64,000 nucleotides of DNA from Rugamonas brunnea (GTDB lineage Bacteria > Pseudomonadota > Gammaproteobacteria > Burkholderiales > Burkholderiaceae_D), in NCBI RefSeq assembly GCF_014042345.1, contig NZ_JACEZT010000001.1, positions 186,001-250,000 on the forward strand, written 5' to 3'. The notes under the pieces were generated by a model. That model had not been told where the DNA came from. It saw only the letters and a list, made by a program, of their open reading frames with translations, and made no database searches. The translations under genes and the position numbers were made by a program. Below are positions 1-7,475 of this stretch, in pieces (position 1 is the stretch's first letter; each line of letters starts with the position of its first letter).

Positions 1-1035
1 TTGTTCGTTGAGTGTGGTGCGCATCAGCGCGCGGACCTGGTCGACAATGTTGCCGACCTGGGGAATGACGGCCTGCTCGAGCGGCCGGCTGAATGGAATC
101 GGCACGTCCGGCACGGCCAGGCGGCGCACGGGCGCGCGCAGGCGCACCGTGTCGAGGTGCTCGGCGATGGTGGCGGCGATCTCGCCGGACAGGCCGAAAC
201 TCAGGTAGTCCTCGTCGGCGATCAGCACGCGGCCGGTCTTGGCCGCCGAGCGCAGCACGCTGTCGCGGTCCAGCGGCACGATGGTGCGCAGGTCGATCAC
301 CTCTACGGAGATGCCCTCTTCGGCCAGCTGCTCGGCCGCCAGCAGCGACTTCTGCACCATCTGGCTGAGCGTGACGATGGTCACGTCCTCGCCGGCGCGC
401 GCCACGCGGGCCTGGCCGAACGGGATGGCGTACGATTCGCGCGGCACCTCGTTGGTGCTGCCCTCGAAATAGGACATCCACGACAGCCCCATGATGCCCT
501 TGTGGTAGCAGAAGATGACCGGGTTGTTGTCGCGGATGGCCTGGATCATCAGACCCTTGGCGTCGTAGGCGTTCGACGGCACCACCACCTTCAGGCCCGG
601 CATGTGGGCGAAGCTGGCGTACAGGCATTGCGAGTGCTGGGCCGCGTCGTTGTAGCCGCCGCCGATGCCGGTCGTGACCACGATGGGCAGCTTGAGGGCG
701 CCGCCCGACATGTAGCTGTTCTTGGCCATGTGGTTGTAGATCTGGTCGAAGCAGACGCCAAAGAAGTCGACGAACATCAGTTCGGCGATCGGGCGCATGC
801 CTTCGGCGGCGGCGCCGAGCGCGGCGCCCATGAAGGCCGTCTCCGAGATCGGCGTCTCCATGATGCGCTCGGCGCCGAAGCGCTCCAGCAGGCCGCTGGT
901 GGCACTGAAGATGCCGCCGTATTTGCCGATGTCCTCGCCCATGACGAACACGGAGGCGTCGCGCTCCATCTCCTGGCCGATGGCTTCCGAAATCGCCTGC
1001 GCCATGGTGAGCGTGCGTTGGTTACTGCTTTGCAT
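1..1035 (-). CDS. acoB: Acetoin dehydrogenase-like E1 component, beta subunit (partial)
   Basis: This is the beta half of a thiamine-diphosphate 2-oxo acid or acetoin dehydrogenase E1. Translation from the ATG at 1035 is open to the window edge, 345 codons with no stop. The family is about 340 residues, so the stop should lie just outside. Visible hallmarks are the MGEDIGKYGG segment near residue 32, ETPISE, the ELMFVDFFGVCFDQIYNH stretch and the AAQHSQ motif, all typical of AcoB/PdhB-type subunits. It starts 24 bases after the stop of the E1 alpha gene, so the two are one operon and should form an alpha2beta2 enzyme. The E2 and E3 genes would be further left, outside the window. Acetoin, pyruvate and branched-chain substrates cannot be told apart from sequence alone; the wording AcoB-like is my best reading. 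Confidence 0.85.
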   Translation of the reverse strand, partial: MQSSNQRTLTMAQAISEAIGQEMERDASVFVMGEDIGKYGGIFSATSGLLERFGAERIMETPISETAFMGAALGAAAEGMRPIAELMFVDFFGVCFDQIYNHMAKNSYMSGGALKLPIVVTTGIGGGYNDAAQHSQCLYASFAHMPGLKVVVPSNAYDAKGLMIQAIRDNNPVIFCYHKGIMGLSWMSYFEGSTNEVPRESYAIPFGQARVARAGEDVTIVTLSQMVQKSLLAAEQLAEEGISVEVIDLRTIVPLDRDSVLRSAAKTGRVLIADEDYLSFGLSGEIAATIAEHLDTVRLRAPVRRLAVPDVPIPFSRPLEQAVIPQVGNIVDQVRALMRTTLNEQ

Positions 1036-1059
1036 AGTTATCTCCCGGTGTGGATGCGG

Positions 1060-2070
1060 TTAGTCGGCGAACACGTGCAGCAGGGCCTCGTCCGGCGCCG
1101 GATAAGGGCTGCTGCGGCCGAAAGCGTAGGCCGCTTCGACGCGTGCGCTGACACGCTGTTTCAATGCCCGGTCGGCGTCCTCGTCGAGCAGGCCGGCGCC
1201 GCGCAGCTGGACGCCGAGCCGGACGATGGGGTCGTCCTTGCGCAAATTGGCCGCTTCGTCCTTGGCACGGTAGGTTTCGGGGTCGCCCTGGAAGTGGCCG
1301 AAGTAGCGGTCAGTCTGCACCTCGATCAGGCTGGGGCCCTCGCCCCGGCGGGCACGGGCGATGGCCGCGCCGGCCGCCTCGTAGACGGCGACCGCATCGT
1401 TGTACGCCACCAGCACGCCCGGCATGTCGTAGGCCGCCGCCCGCACCGCGTTCGAGGCCACCGCCGTCGAGACCGACTTCTCCACCGAGATGCCATATTT
1501 GTTGTCCTCGCAGACGAACACCACGGGCAGCTTCCACACGGCGGCCAGGTTGAGCGATTCGTGGAAGGCACCCTGGTTGGCCGCCCCCTCGCCGAAGAAG
1601 GCGATGGCGACCCAGTCCTTGCCCAGCTTGCGTGCGGCCAGCGCGGCGCCGCAGGCCTGGGGCGCGCTGGCGCCGACGATGCCGCTGCAGGAGAACTTGG
1701 TGGGCGGGTGGAACAGGTGCATGTGGCCGCCCTTGCCCCGGCCCAGGCCCGTGGCCTTGCCGAACAGTTCGGCCGTCATGGCGTCCAGCGGCACCCCCTT
1801 GGCGATGGCGAAATGGTGGGAACGGTGGGCCCCCACCACGCTGTCGTCGGCGCCCAGGTGGGCACACACGCCCACGGCGACCGGCTCCTGGCCGGCGGCC
1901 AGGTGCATCTCGCCGGGCACGGGGCCGGCGCCGATATCGAAGGCCAGGCCCTTCTGGATCTTGGGCGGCAGTTTGCCTTCCAGATATACCTTGGACATCG
2001 TCTCTTCGTATTCACGAATCTCGATCATCTTTTCGTACATCCACAATAAATGCTGCGATGTCGGTTTCAT
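1060..2070 (-). CDS. acoA: Acetoin dehydrogenase-like E1 component, alpha subunit
   Basis: The 336-residue protein is a thiamine-diphosphate-dependent E1 alpha subunit. The cofactor motif runs from GEGAANQGAFHESLNLA near residue 177 to the EDN near residue 205, and the RGKGGHMHL and YFGHFQGDPETYR segments resemble AcoA of acetoin dehydrogenases. About a dozen extra residues (around 33-47, containing FDIGAGPVPGEMH) are present relative to the AcoA I remember. It is the first gene of a leftward operon with the E1 beta gene. A sigma54-type promoter lies about 85 bases upstream of the start, fitting the known sigma54/AcoR control of acetoin operons. A different 2-oxo acid substrate remains possible. 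Confidence 0.88.
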   Translation of the reverse strand: MKPTSQHLLWMYEKMIEIREYEETMSKVYLEGKLPPKIQKGLAFDIGAGPVPGEMHLAAGQEPVAVGVCAHLGADDSVVGAHRSHHFAIAKGVPLDAMTAELFGKATGLGRGKGGHMHLFHPPTKFSCSGIVGASAPQACGAALAARKLGKDWVAIAFFGEGAANQGAFHESLNLAAVWKLPVVFVCEDNKYGISVEKSVSTAVASNAVRAAAYDMPGVLVAYNDAVAVYEAAGAAIARARRGEGPSLIEVQTDRYFGHFQGDPETYRAKDEAANLRKDDPIVRLGVQLRGAGLLDEDADRALKQRVSARVEAAYAFGRSSPYPAPDEALLHVFAD

Positions 2071-2154
2071 AAGTGCGGGTCTCCTTCAAGAATTTTTGGT
2101 GGTACGGCGCGTCGCCAGCGTCGCGCTTGCGGCTGACTCGGCTCACAGCCATTC

Positions 2155-2171
2155 AGCAAAATCAATGCCAA
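2155..2171 (-). promoter_or_regulatory. Sigma54-type promoter for the E1 alpha/beta operon
   Basis: Read leftward the element is TGGCAT-TGATT-TTGCT, with GG and GC exactly 10 bases apart as sigma54 requires. It differs from the TGGCAC-N5-TTGCW consensus at one position. The predicted start site leaves a leader of roughly 75 bases before the ATG at 2070. Confidence 0.7.
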
Positions 2172-2307
2172 GCTGCGGATGCCCCGCGCGCGGCCTGCGG
2201 CCATCGGCCGCCAGGCCGCGCCAGCACTGGCGTTGCGGCGTGCGGCGCCGCTCGCCCACGGCGGTTGCGGCGTGCCGGGCCATGCCGGCGAGGCCGGCGC
2301 GGGGCGC

Positions 2308-2352
2308 TGTCGCGGCGCCATCTGTCGCAAGCGAGCGGGATGGCCTGCGACA
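2308..2352. promoter_or_regulatory. Candidate upstream activating sequences (TGTCGC half-sites)
   Basis: TGTCGC occurs at 2308-2313 and 2323-2328 (15-base phase). TGTCGCA at 2323-2329 is mirrored by TGCGACA at 2346-2352. The cluster lies about 155-180 bases upstream of the leftward -24 element and about 90-130 bases upstream of the rightward one, normal distances for a sigma54 enhancer. Binding by an AcoR-type activator is inference. Confidence 0.5.
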
Positions 2353-2438
2353 CCTGTCTACGCTGCGCGCCGCCGGCGGTCCCCTCCCCGGCCGCCAGCC
2401 GCAGTGCGATGCCCGTCTGGCGCCTCGCTTCTTGCTAG

Positions 2439-2454
2439 TGGCACCGATTTTGCT
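2439..2454 (+). promoter_or_regulatory. Sigma54-type promoter for porin/PQQ dehydrogenase operon
   Basis: TGGCAC-CGATT-TTGCT is a full match to the sigma54 -24/-12 consensus with the correct 5-base spacer. It lies about 100 bases before the porin start at 2564. Confidence 0.8.
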
Positions 2455-2563
2455 CAGAGCTTGCTGGCCGTCACCGCCGCAACGCGCCCAGCGACTGCGC
2501 CGGCAGACCGGCCCAGCTCCGCAGCCCATGCTCGGGGAATCAAAAAAAACTCAAGGAGATGTC

Positions 2564-3784
2564 GTGAAAAAAGCAATCAGCAACAGCACCGCATTCGAGC
2601 GCAAGGCCCTGGCGGCCTTGGTCTGCGCCGCCATCGCGGGCCACGCCAACGCGGCGGTGGAATTCGAAACGCCGGCCGGCTGGAAGTTCAGCACCGACGG
2701 CTGGATCATCCTGCAGGCCCACAAGCAGAACGGCGACACCAAGGACACCACCGGCTTTCGCATCACGTCCGGCACCACGCCCAGCCTGATCGCATTCAAC
2801 GTCGCGGCGCCGGCCGTCGACGGCGTGACCCTCAGCAGCCGCGTGGGCCTGTACATCAATGCCCAGTCGGGCCAGGGCAACTTCCGCAACGCTGGCAACG
2901 TGGGCAACACGGGCGCCCAGGCACTGGACCCGCGCGAGATCTGGGGCAAGGCCGCGGCCAGCTGGGGCGAGGTCATCTTCGGCAAGGCCTACAGCATTTA
3001 CCAGGGAGAGGCCGTGCTGGCCGACGCCTCGGTGCTGGCCGGCGGCCTGACCGGCTACGACAACGTCAACACCAGCAACGCGCTGGCGGCCACCTTCAAC
3101 GCCGGCTACCTGTACACCAACTTCAACGCCGGCGTGCGCTACAACTCGCCGCAAAGCGAACCGCTGACCGTTTCCGTCGGCATCTACGATCCGAGCGAAA
3201 TCCGCAACGTGTTCATCGGCAGCGGCGCCGACCAGACCACCTCGCCGCGCGTCGAGGCCGGCGTCTACTTCAAGCCGCACCTGGGCGACGCCAAGGTCAA
3301 GCTGTACGCCGACGCCACCTACCAGCGCGCGCAGGACTGCAAGACGGCGAGCGGCGCGCCCTGCGCCAGCGACCACGTGACGACTTCCGGCGTGTCCGCC
3401 GGCACCACGGTCGATCTGGGCGCCTTCAACTTCCACCTGTCCGGCTTCAGCGCCAAGGGCCTGGGCTCGCTGCTGATGCAGGACCTGGACGCGCTCGACG
3501 CCGACGGCCGCGAACGCAAGAGCCGGGGCCTGTTCACCCAGCTCGTGTACCACCCGACGCCGGCGCTGTCGCTGCGCTACAGCTATGGCCGCACCACCAT
3601 CGACGATACGGCCGCCACGCCCGGCCACGTGGCCCGTTCCAACATCGTGGGCGCCTACTACGCCGTCAACCAGTACCTGACCACGTACGGCGAACTGGCC
3701 AATTCCCGCTTCAGCCGCAACCCCGTGTTCAACACCAGGACCGACACCAACTACGCGACCGTGGGCGCGCGCTTCATGTGGTAA
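2564..3784 (+). CDS. Outer-membrane porin, Gram-negative general porin type
   Basis: A 406-residue beta-barrel porin. The start is a GTG at 2564, placed 5 bases after an AAGGAG ribosome site (2553-2558); the in-frame upstream extension has no sequence character. Residues 1 to about 28 form a signal peptide ending in GHANA. The rest is rich in alternating aromatic strands, for example LYTNFNAGVRYNSP and LSLRYSYGRTTID. The chain ends in FMW, where most porins end in Phe, so the assembly signal is slightly unusual but still aromatic. It is the first gene after the sigma54 promoter and 64 bases upstream of the PQQ dehydrogenase, suggesting that it admits that enzyme's substrate to the periplasm. 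Confidence 0.85.
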   Translation: MKKAISNSTAFERKALAALVCAAIAGHANAAVEFETPAGWKFSTDGWIILQAHKQNGDTKDTTGFRITSGTTPSLIAFNVAAPAVDGVTLSSRVGLYINAQSGQGNFRNAGNVGNTGAQALDPREIWGKAAASWGEVIFGKAYSIYQGEAVLADASVLAGGLTGYDNVNTSNALAATFNAGYLYTNFNAGVRYNSPQSEPLTVSVGIYDPSEIRNVFIGSGADQTTSPRVEAGVYFKPHLGDAKVKLYADATYQRAQDCKTASGAPCASDHVTTSGVSAGTTVDLGAFNFHLSGFSAKGLGSLLMQDLDALDADGRERKSRGLFTQLVYHPTPALSLRYSYGRTTIDDTAATPGHVARSNIVGAYYAVNQYLTTYGELANSRFSRNPVFNTRTDTNYATVGARFMW

Positions 3785-3848
3785 CGGCCGCCGGACCGCG
3801 ACACCAGACCAACCAGACCAACACCATCCTCATACCTGGAGAAGACAA

Positions 3849-5558
3849 ATGAACCGCCCCCTGCATAAATCCGTGCATCCCGCGACCCTGTGGCCAGTGG
3901 CCGCCGTCGCCATCATCGCCGCCGCCACCCTCAGCGTACCGGCGCCGGCCGGCGCCGTGGCCCATGCGATCGCCGGCCCCGGCGACGCCGACCCGGACAA
4001 CTGGACCCAGTACCACCGCACCTCGAACGCCTGGCGCTACTCGCCGCTGGGGCAGATCAACAAGAGCAACGTCAAGCAGCTCAGGACGGCGTGGATACAC
4101 CAGCCTGGCGACATCACGGCCGGCCTGATTTCGACGCCGCTGGTCAAGGACGGCGTGATGTACTACGTGGCGCCGAACAACAACGTGTTCGCCCTCAACG
4201 CCGCCACCGGCGAGCGGCTGTGGGCTTACCAGCCCAAGCTCGATCCGGTCGCGTCCCAGAGCTTCTACGCCACCCTCAGCCGCAGCCTGACCATGGGACA
4301 CGGCAATATCTACCTGGGCACGATGGATGGCCGCTTCGTCGCCATCAATGAAAAGACGGGCAAGGAGGTGTGGTCGACCCAGCTGACCGACCTCAAGAAA
4401 TGCTTCGGCTGCCTGTTCTCCTCATCCCCCATCCTGGCCGGCGACGTCCTGATCGGCGGTTCCACGGGCGGCGACCAGCCGCAGCGGGGCAAAATCTACG
4501 CCGTCAACGCCATCACCGGCGAGAAGATGTGGACCTTCGACACCATCCGCAACGATCCGAAGAGCTGGCCGGGCGACACGGGCGACGTGGCCGGCGGCGG
4601 GGCATGGCTGCCGGGCACCTATGACGCCGCCTCCGACACCGTCTTCATCGGCACCAGCAATGCCGCCCCCGACTTCTACGGCGATGGCCGCAAGGGCGAC
4701 AACCTGTACACGGCCACCCTGCTGGCCCTGGAACCGAAGACGGGCAAGCTCAAATGGCATCGCCAGGAAATCCCCCACGACACCTTCGACTATGACTCGG
4801 CCTACGAGGCGCTGATCCTCAAGAAGGACGGCAAGGACGTCATCGTCCACCTCAACAAGAGCGGTTTCGTGTTCGTGATGGACAAGGCCGACGGCAAACT
4901 CGAGAACGTGTGGCCGCTGAGCCAGACCTACAACTTCGTCAAGACCATCGATCCCAAGACGGGCGAGCTGATCGGCCGCAAGGAGCTTCCGGCCGGCAAA
5001 GAGAGCGTGCTGTGCCCCTACTTGCTGGGCACCCGCAGCTGGAACCCCGGCGCCTACAATCCGAAGACGGGCCTGTGGTACACCAACGCGATGGAGGTGT
5101 GCGAAACGGTGGTGCCGGGCAAGCAGGAGACCAAGGGCATGGGCATCGCGTCGCTCTATCTCGGGGTCGACAAGCTGGAAGCGGTCCCGCCGCCCGGCCA
5201 ACCGGCCGAGGGACGGCTGGACGCGCGCGACCCGTTGACCGGCAAGCTGAAATGGAGCGTGAAGTATCCGATCCCCGGCCTGGGCGGCGTGCTGACCACG
5301 GCTGGCGGCCTGGTGTTCAACGGCGATCCGGCTGGCTACGTCCACGCCTATGACGCCGACAACGGCGCCGAACTGTGGAAGTTCCAGACCGGCTCGGGCA
5401 TCCGCGCCGGCATCATCAGCTACGCCGTCGACGGCAAGCAGTACATCGCCGTGCCCAGTGGCTGGGGCTCGCTGGCGCCCGGCTTCATGGCCAGCGCCTT
5501 CCCCAAAATCAAGGACCTGACCGGCGGCGCCGCGATGGTCGTGTTTGCCCTGGATTAA
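3849..5558 (+). CDS. PQQ-dependent alcohol dehydrogenase (quinoprotein, XoxF/ExaF-like signature)
   Basis: A 569-residue periplasmic quinoprotein. Residues 1 to about 42 look like a signal or anchor sequence, followed by an eight-bladed propeller with W-docking repeats such as NAATGERLWAYQ and NEKTGKEVWSTQ. The predicted catalytic Asp is D314 in the HDTFDYD motif. D316, two residues later, is the extra Asp that marks lanthanide-dependent enzymes (XoxF, ExaF, PedH). Asn271 (GTSNAAPD) fits the metal ligand position. Two oddities: the usual Glu metal ligand in the SGxE motif appears as Asp209 (GSTGGDQPQRG), and the adjacent-cysteine pair of methanol and ethanol dehydrogenases is replaced by C185-F-G-C188. 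There is no C-terminal haem domain, so it should pass electrons to the cytochrome c encoded next. The substrate is not known. Confidence 0.88.
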   Translation: MNRPLHKSVHPATLWPVAAVAIIAAATLSVPAPAGAVAHAIAGPGDADPDNWTQYHRTSNAWRYSPLGQINKSNVKQLRTAWIHQPGDITAGLISTPLVKDGVMYYVAPNNNVFALNAATGERLWAYQPKLDPVASQSFYATLSRSLTMGHGNIYLGTMDGRFVAINEKTGKEVWSTQLTDLKKCFGCLFSSSPILAGDVLIGGSTGGDQPQRGKIYAVNAITGEKMWTFDTIRNDPKSWPGDTGDVAGGGAWLPGTYDAASDTVFIGTSNAAPDFYGDGRKGDNLYTATLLALEPKTGKLKWHRQEIPHDTFDYDSAYEALILKKDGKDVIVHLNKSGFVFVMDKADGKLENVWPLSQTYNFVKTIDPKTGELIGRKELPAGKESVLCPYLLGTRSWNPGAYNPKTGLWYTNAMEVCETVVPGKQETKGMGIASLYLGVDKLEAVPPPGQPAEGRLDARDPLTGKLKWSVKYPIPGLGGVLTTAGGLVFNGDPAGYVHAYDADNGAELWKFQTGSGIRAGIISYAVDGKQYIAVPSGWGSLAPGFMASAFPKIKDLTGGAAMVVFALD

Positions 5559-5564
5559 GTCCGT

Positions 5565-5588
5565 GGCGGGCGGCCCCGGCCGCCCGCC
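5565..5588 (+). other. Intercistronic hairpin between dehydrogenase and cytochrome genes
   Basis: GGCGGGCGGCC at 5565-5575 is followed after two bases by its exact inverse, GGCCGCCCGCC at 5578-5588. It starts 6 bases after the dehydrogenase stop and has no T-run, so it is more likely an mRNA-stabilising or expression-tuning hairpin than a terminator. Confidence 0.6.
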
Positions 5589-5634
5589 TAAGGCCTATCC
5601 CCCATCGATGATCACCCACGACAGGAGTCACCCC

Positions 5635-6009
5635 ATGCGCAGCATCCCCATTTCGATCCAGCGCGGCCTGATGCCGCTGCTGTTCGCCGCCGCCGCGGCG
5701 CCCCGCCCCGCCCTGGCCGACGGCGCACAACGCCCGGACCTGGACAGCCCCGCCACCATCGCGGCGGGCGCCAAACGTTTCAACCAGAATTGCGTCTATT
5801 GCCACGGCAATGCCGGCTCCGGCGGCAAAGGCGCGGCACTGCAAGGCCGCCACGATTTGACCCCCGAGTATTTGTTCCAGACCATCAGTAACGGCAAGAC
5901 GCGCGGCAGCCTGCTCATGCCGGCGTGGAAGGAAGCCTTTTCCGAGCAGGAGATCTGGGAACTTGGCAGCTACATCCTGTCGCTGCGCGACGTCGGCACG
6001 AAGAAATGA
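5635..6009 (+). CDS. Small periplasmic cytochrome c (XoxG-like electron acceptor)
   Basis: A 124-residue monohaem cytochrome c. The chosen ATG at 5635 follows an AGGAG site (5623-5627) and begins a signal peptide cleaved near ALADG. The haem site is C53-V-Y-C56-H57, with Met95 in LMPAW as the likely sixth ligand. It is 76 bases downstream of the PQQ dehydrogenase and overlaps the next gene by 4 bases, the same order as dehydrogenase, cytochrome and binding protein in xox/mxa clusters. It is therefore the probable electron acceptor of the quinoprotein. Confidence 0.85.
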   Translation: MRSIPISIQRGLMPLLFAAAAAPRPALADGAQRPDLDSPATIAAGAKRFNQNCVYCHGNAGSGGKGAALQGRHDLTPEYLFQTISNGKTRGSLLMPAWKEAFSEQEIWELGSYILSLRDVGTKK

Positions 6010-6827
6010 GCACGCCGCGCCTGGGCCGCTGGTTCGGCCACGCCTGCCTGCTGGGCGCGTGCGCGCTGTGGCCGGGGGCGGCCGGCGCCCGGCCGCTCGA
6101 CGAGATGATCGCATCCCATCACTTCTCCGTCTGCGCGGCCGACAACGCGCTGCCGTACTCGCGCAACGCCGGCGACACGCCCGGCTTCTATCTCGAGATC
6201 GCCGCTGAGATCGCAAAGGCACTGGGACTGGAACTGGAGGTGGTCTGGCTCGCATCAAGCGAACAGATCAGGTTCACCGCGTGCGACGCGGTGATGGCGG
6301 CCCCTGCTTCCGTGGAGGAGCGCGAACGCGACGAAGGGGATCAGGACAGGCTGCGGCCAAGGCTGCTGACTATACCGTACATGCAGGTCAACACGCTGAT
6401 GGTCTTTCCGCACCAGCCGGCCGAGGCGCCATCGATGGCGGCCCTGCGCCGTGGCCATGTCGCCGTCCCCAGTGGATCGGTGGCGCACCAGGTGCTCAAC
6501 GAGGCCGGCGTCCCGGTGTGGGTACGCTTCCGCAACGACGCCGAGATCCTGGAGGCGGTGCGGGCCGGCCAGGCCGACGCCGGCGTCGTGTCGCAGATCG
6601 GCTACGGCTGGTATCGGCGGAACAATCCGACGACCGCGCTGGTCGGTGTCACGGACGTGCTGAAGGCGCCCGGACTGCGATTCGATGTTGCCATCGCCCT
6701 GCGGCGGACCAATCTGGCCACGCTGCATCGGATCGACGCGATCATCCGCCAGTTGCGCGATGATGGGGTGATCTCGACCATATTGGCAAAGTACGGGATC
6801 GACTCCCCGGCCCGGCAGCAGCCTTAA
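6006..6827 (+). CDS. Quinoprotein-associated periplasmic solute-binding-like protein (XoxJ/MxaJ-like)
   Basis: A 273-residue member of the family-3 periplasmic binding protein fold, with a signal peptide ending near GAAGA (residue 28). Recognisable segments are PGFYLEIAAEIAKALGLELEVVW, here starting near residue 60, a PSGS..HQVL turn, and the C-terminal ISTILAKYGI. The ATG at 6006 overlaps the cytochrome stop (ATGA), indicating translational coupling. No ABC permease or ATPase follows. In xoxFGJ and mxaFJG clusters the J protein is thought to assist maturation or activation of the dehydrogenase rather than uptake, and that role is more likely here. Confidence 0.78.
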   Translation: MSTPRLGRWFGHACLLGACALWPGAAGARPLDEMIASHHFSVCAADNALPYSRNAGDTPGFYLEIAAEIAKALGLELEVVWLASSEQIRFTACDAVMAAPASVEERERDEGDQDRLRPRLLTIPYMQVNTLMVFPHQPAEAPSMAALRRGHVAVPSGSVAHQVLNEAGVPVWVRFRNDAEILEAVRAGQADAGVVSQIGYGWYRRNNPTTALVGVTDVLKAPGLRFDVAIALRRTNLATLHRIDAIIRQLRDDGVISTILAKYGIDSPARQQP

Positions 6828-6854
6828 ACGCGCGGCAATTTGGCCGCCCAAAGC

Positions 6855-6884
6855 AAAATGGCACCTCCTTTTCAGGAGGTGCCA
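6855..6884 (-). terminator. Rho-independent terminator of the tRNA operon
   Basis: Read leftward, TGGCACCTCC and GGAGGTGCCA form a perfect 10-base stem with a 6-base loop (6859-6884), followed by TTTT. It ends the Gly-Gly-Gly-Cys tRNA transcript and may also stop rightward readthrough of the preceding operon. Confidence 0.85.
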
Positions 6885-6928
6885 TCTGGAGCTTCCCCAG
6901 CGCGCAACGCGCTAAGTGCTTGATTTTT

Positions 6929-7002
6929 TGGAGGCGAGGATCGGAATCGAACCGACCTAGACGGCTTTGCAGGCCGCTGCATAACCTCTTTGCTACCTCG
7001 CC
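6929..7002 (-). tRNA. tRNA-Cys (GCA)
   Basis: The reverse strand folds as a cloverleaf with acceptor GGCGAGG/CCTCGCC, anticodon GCA in the loop CTGCAAA, a T-loop GGTTCGATTCC and an encoded CCA end. It is the last gene of the tRNA operon. Confidence 0.95.
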
Positions 7003-7082
7003 AGAGGGTCTTACTGGGCAGAACCGCGCAGCGCGGTCTTGCTTTCTTGCCGCAGCGAGCGCGATGCTTGCTGCGAGAATTC

Positions 7083-7158
7083 TGGAGCGGGAGAAGAGTC
7101 TCGAACTCTCGACCTCAACCTTGGCAAGGTTGCGCTCTACCAACTGAGCTACTCCCGC
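7083..7158 (-). tRNA. tRNA-Gly (GCC), copy 3
   Basis: The 76-base gene has acceptor GCGGGAG/CTCCCGC, D-loop AGCTCAGTTGGTAGAGC, anticodon GCC in CTTGCCAAG and an encoded CCA. Its sequence is identical to the other two copies. Confidence 0.96.
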
Positions 7159-7200
7159 GTAGGAGTTGTTACTGTTACTGCCGATGCCACTTGAACCGAA

Positions 7201-7276
7201 TGGAGCGGGAGAAGAGTCTCGAACTCTCGACCTCAACCTTGGCAAGGTTGCGCTCTACCAACTGAGCTACTCCCGC
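7201..7276 (-). tRNA. tRNA-Gly (GCC), copy 2
   Basis: Identical in sequence to the copies on either side, including the encoded CCA. The spacers between copies (42 and 82 bases) are unrelated to each other, so the identity is maintained within the genes only. Confidence 0.96.
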
Positions 7277-7358
7277 ATTTGGTCCAACATTGTAGCAGCT
7301 TGCTGCTTGTATTTCCAGTGCAACTTCTTGTCGCTGACTTGCCGTCATCCTGAAAAAC

Positions 7359-7434
7359 TGGAGCGGGAGAAGAGTCTCGAACTCTCGACCTCAACCTTGG
7401 CAAGGTTGCGCTCTACCAACTGAGCTACTCCCGC
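7359..7434 (-). tRNA. tRNA-Gly (GCC), copy 1 (promoter-proximal)
   Basis: Identical to the other two tRNA-Gly(GCC) genes. It lies about 40 bases downstream of a strong promoter and is first in the order Gly-Gly-Gly-Cys. Confidence 0.96.
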
Positions 7435-7475
7435 ATCTGCTTTCAGCGCGTCGTCGTCATCAACAACAGGCCAGC

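Larger units (their letters stand above)
2071..2563. promoter_or_regulatory. Divergent control region between E1 operon and porin/PQQ operon
   Basis: No credible gene lies in these 493 bases. They hold two divergent sigma54-type promoters (2155-2171 leftward, 2439-2454 rightward) and a cluster of TGTCGC half-sites (2308-2352) between them. The layout fits joint control of both operons by one enhancer-binding regulator. The regulator gene itself is not in the window. Confidence 0.65.

Noticed and set aside
1..2049. Long rightward open frame of 682 codons
   Set aside because: It is antisense to the E1 alpha and beta genes, has His/Arg/Gly-biased composition and no family likeness; it results from high GC at third positions.
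2143..2529. 128-codon leftward open frame in the control region
   Set aside because: Gly/Arg/Ala-rich, contains the rightward sigma54 element and the half-sites; better explained as regulatory DNA.
6920..7423. Short open frames with a shared LELSTSTLARLRSTN peptide
   Set aside because: They are translations across the repeated tRNA-Gly genes, not proteins.
7083..7434. Three evenly spaced identical 76-base repeats, at first glance CRISPR-like
   Set aside because: Each repeat folds as tRNA-Gly(GCC) with an encoded CCA; spacers are unequal and there are no cas genes.
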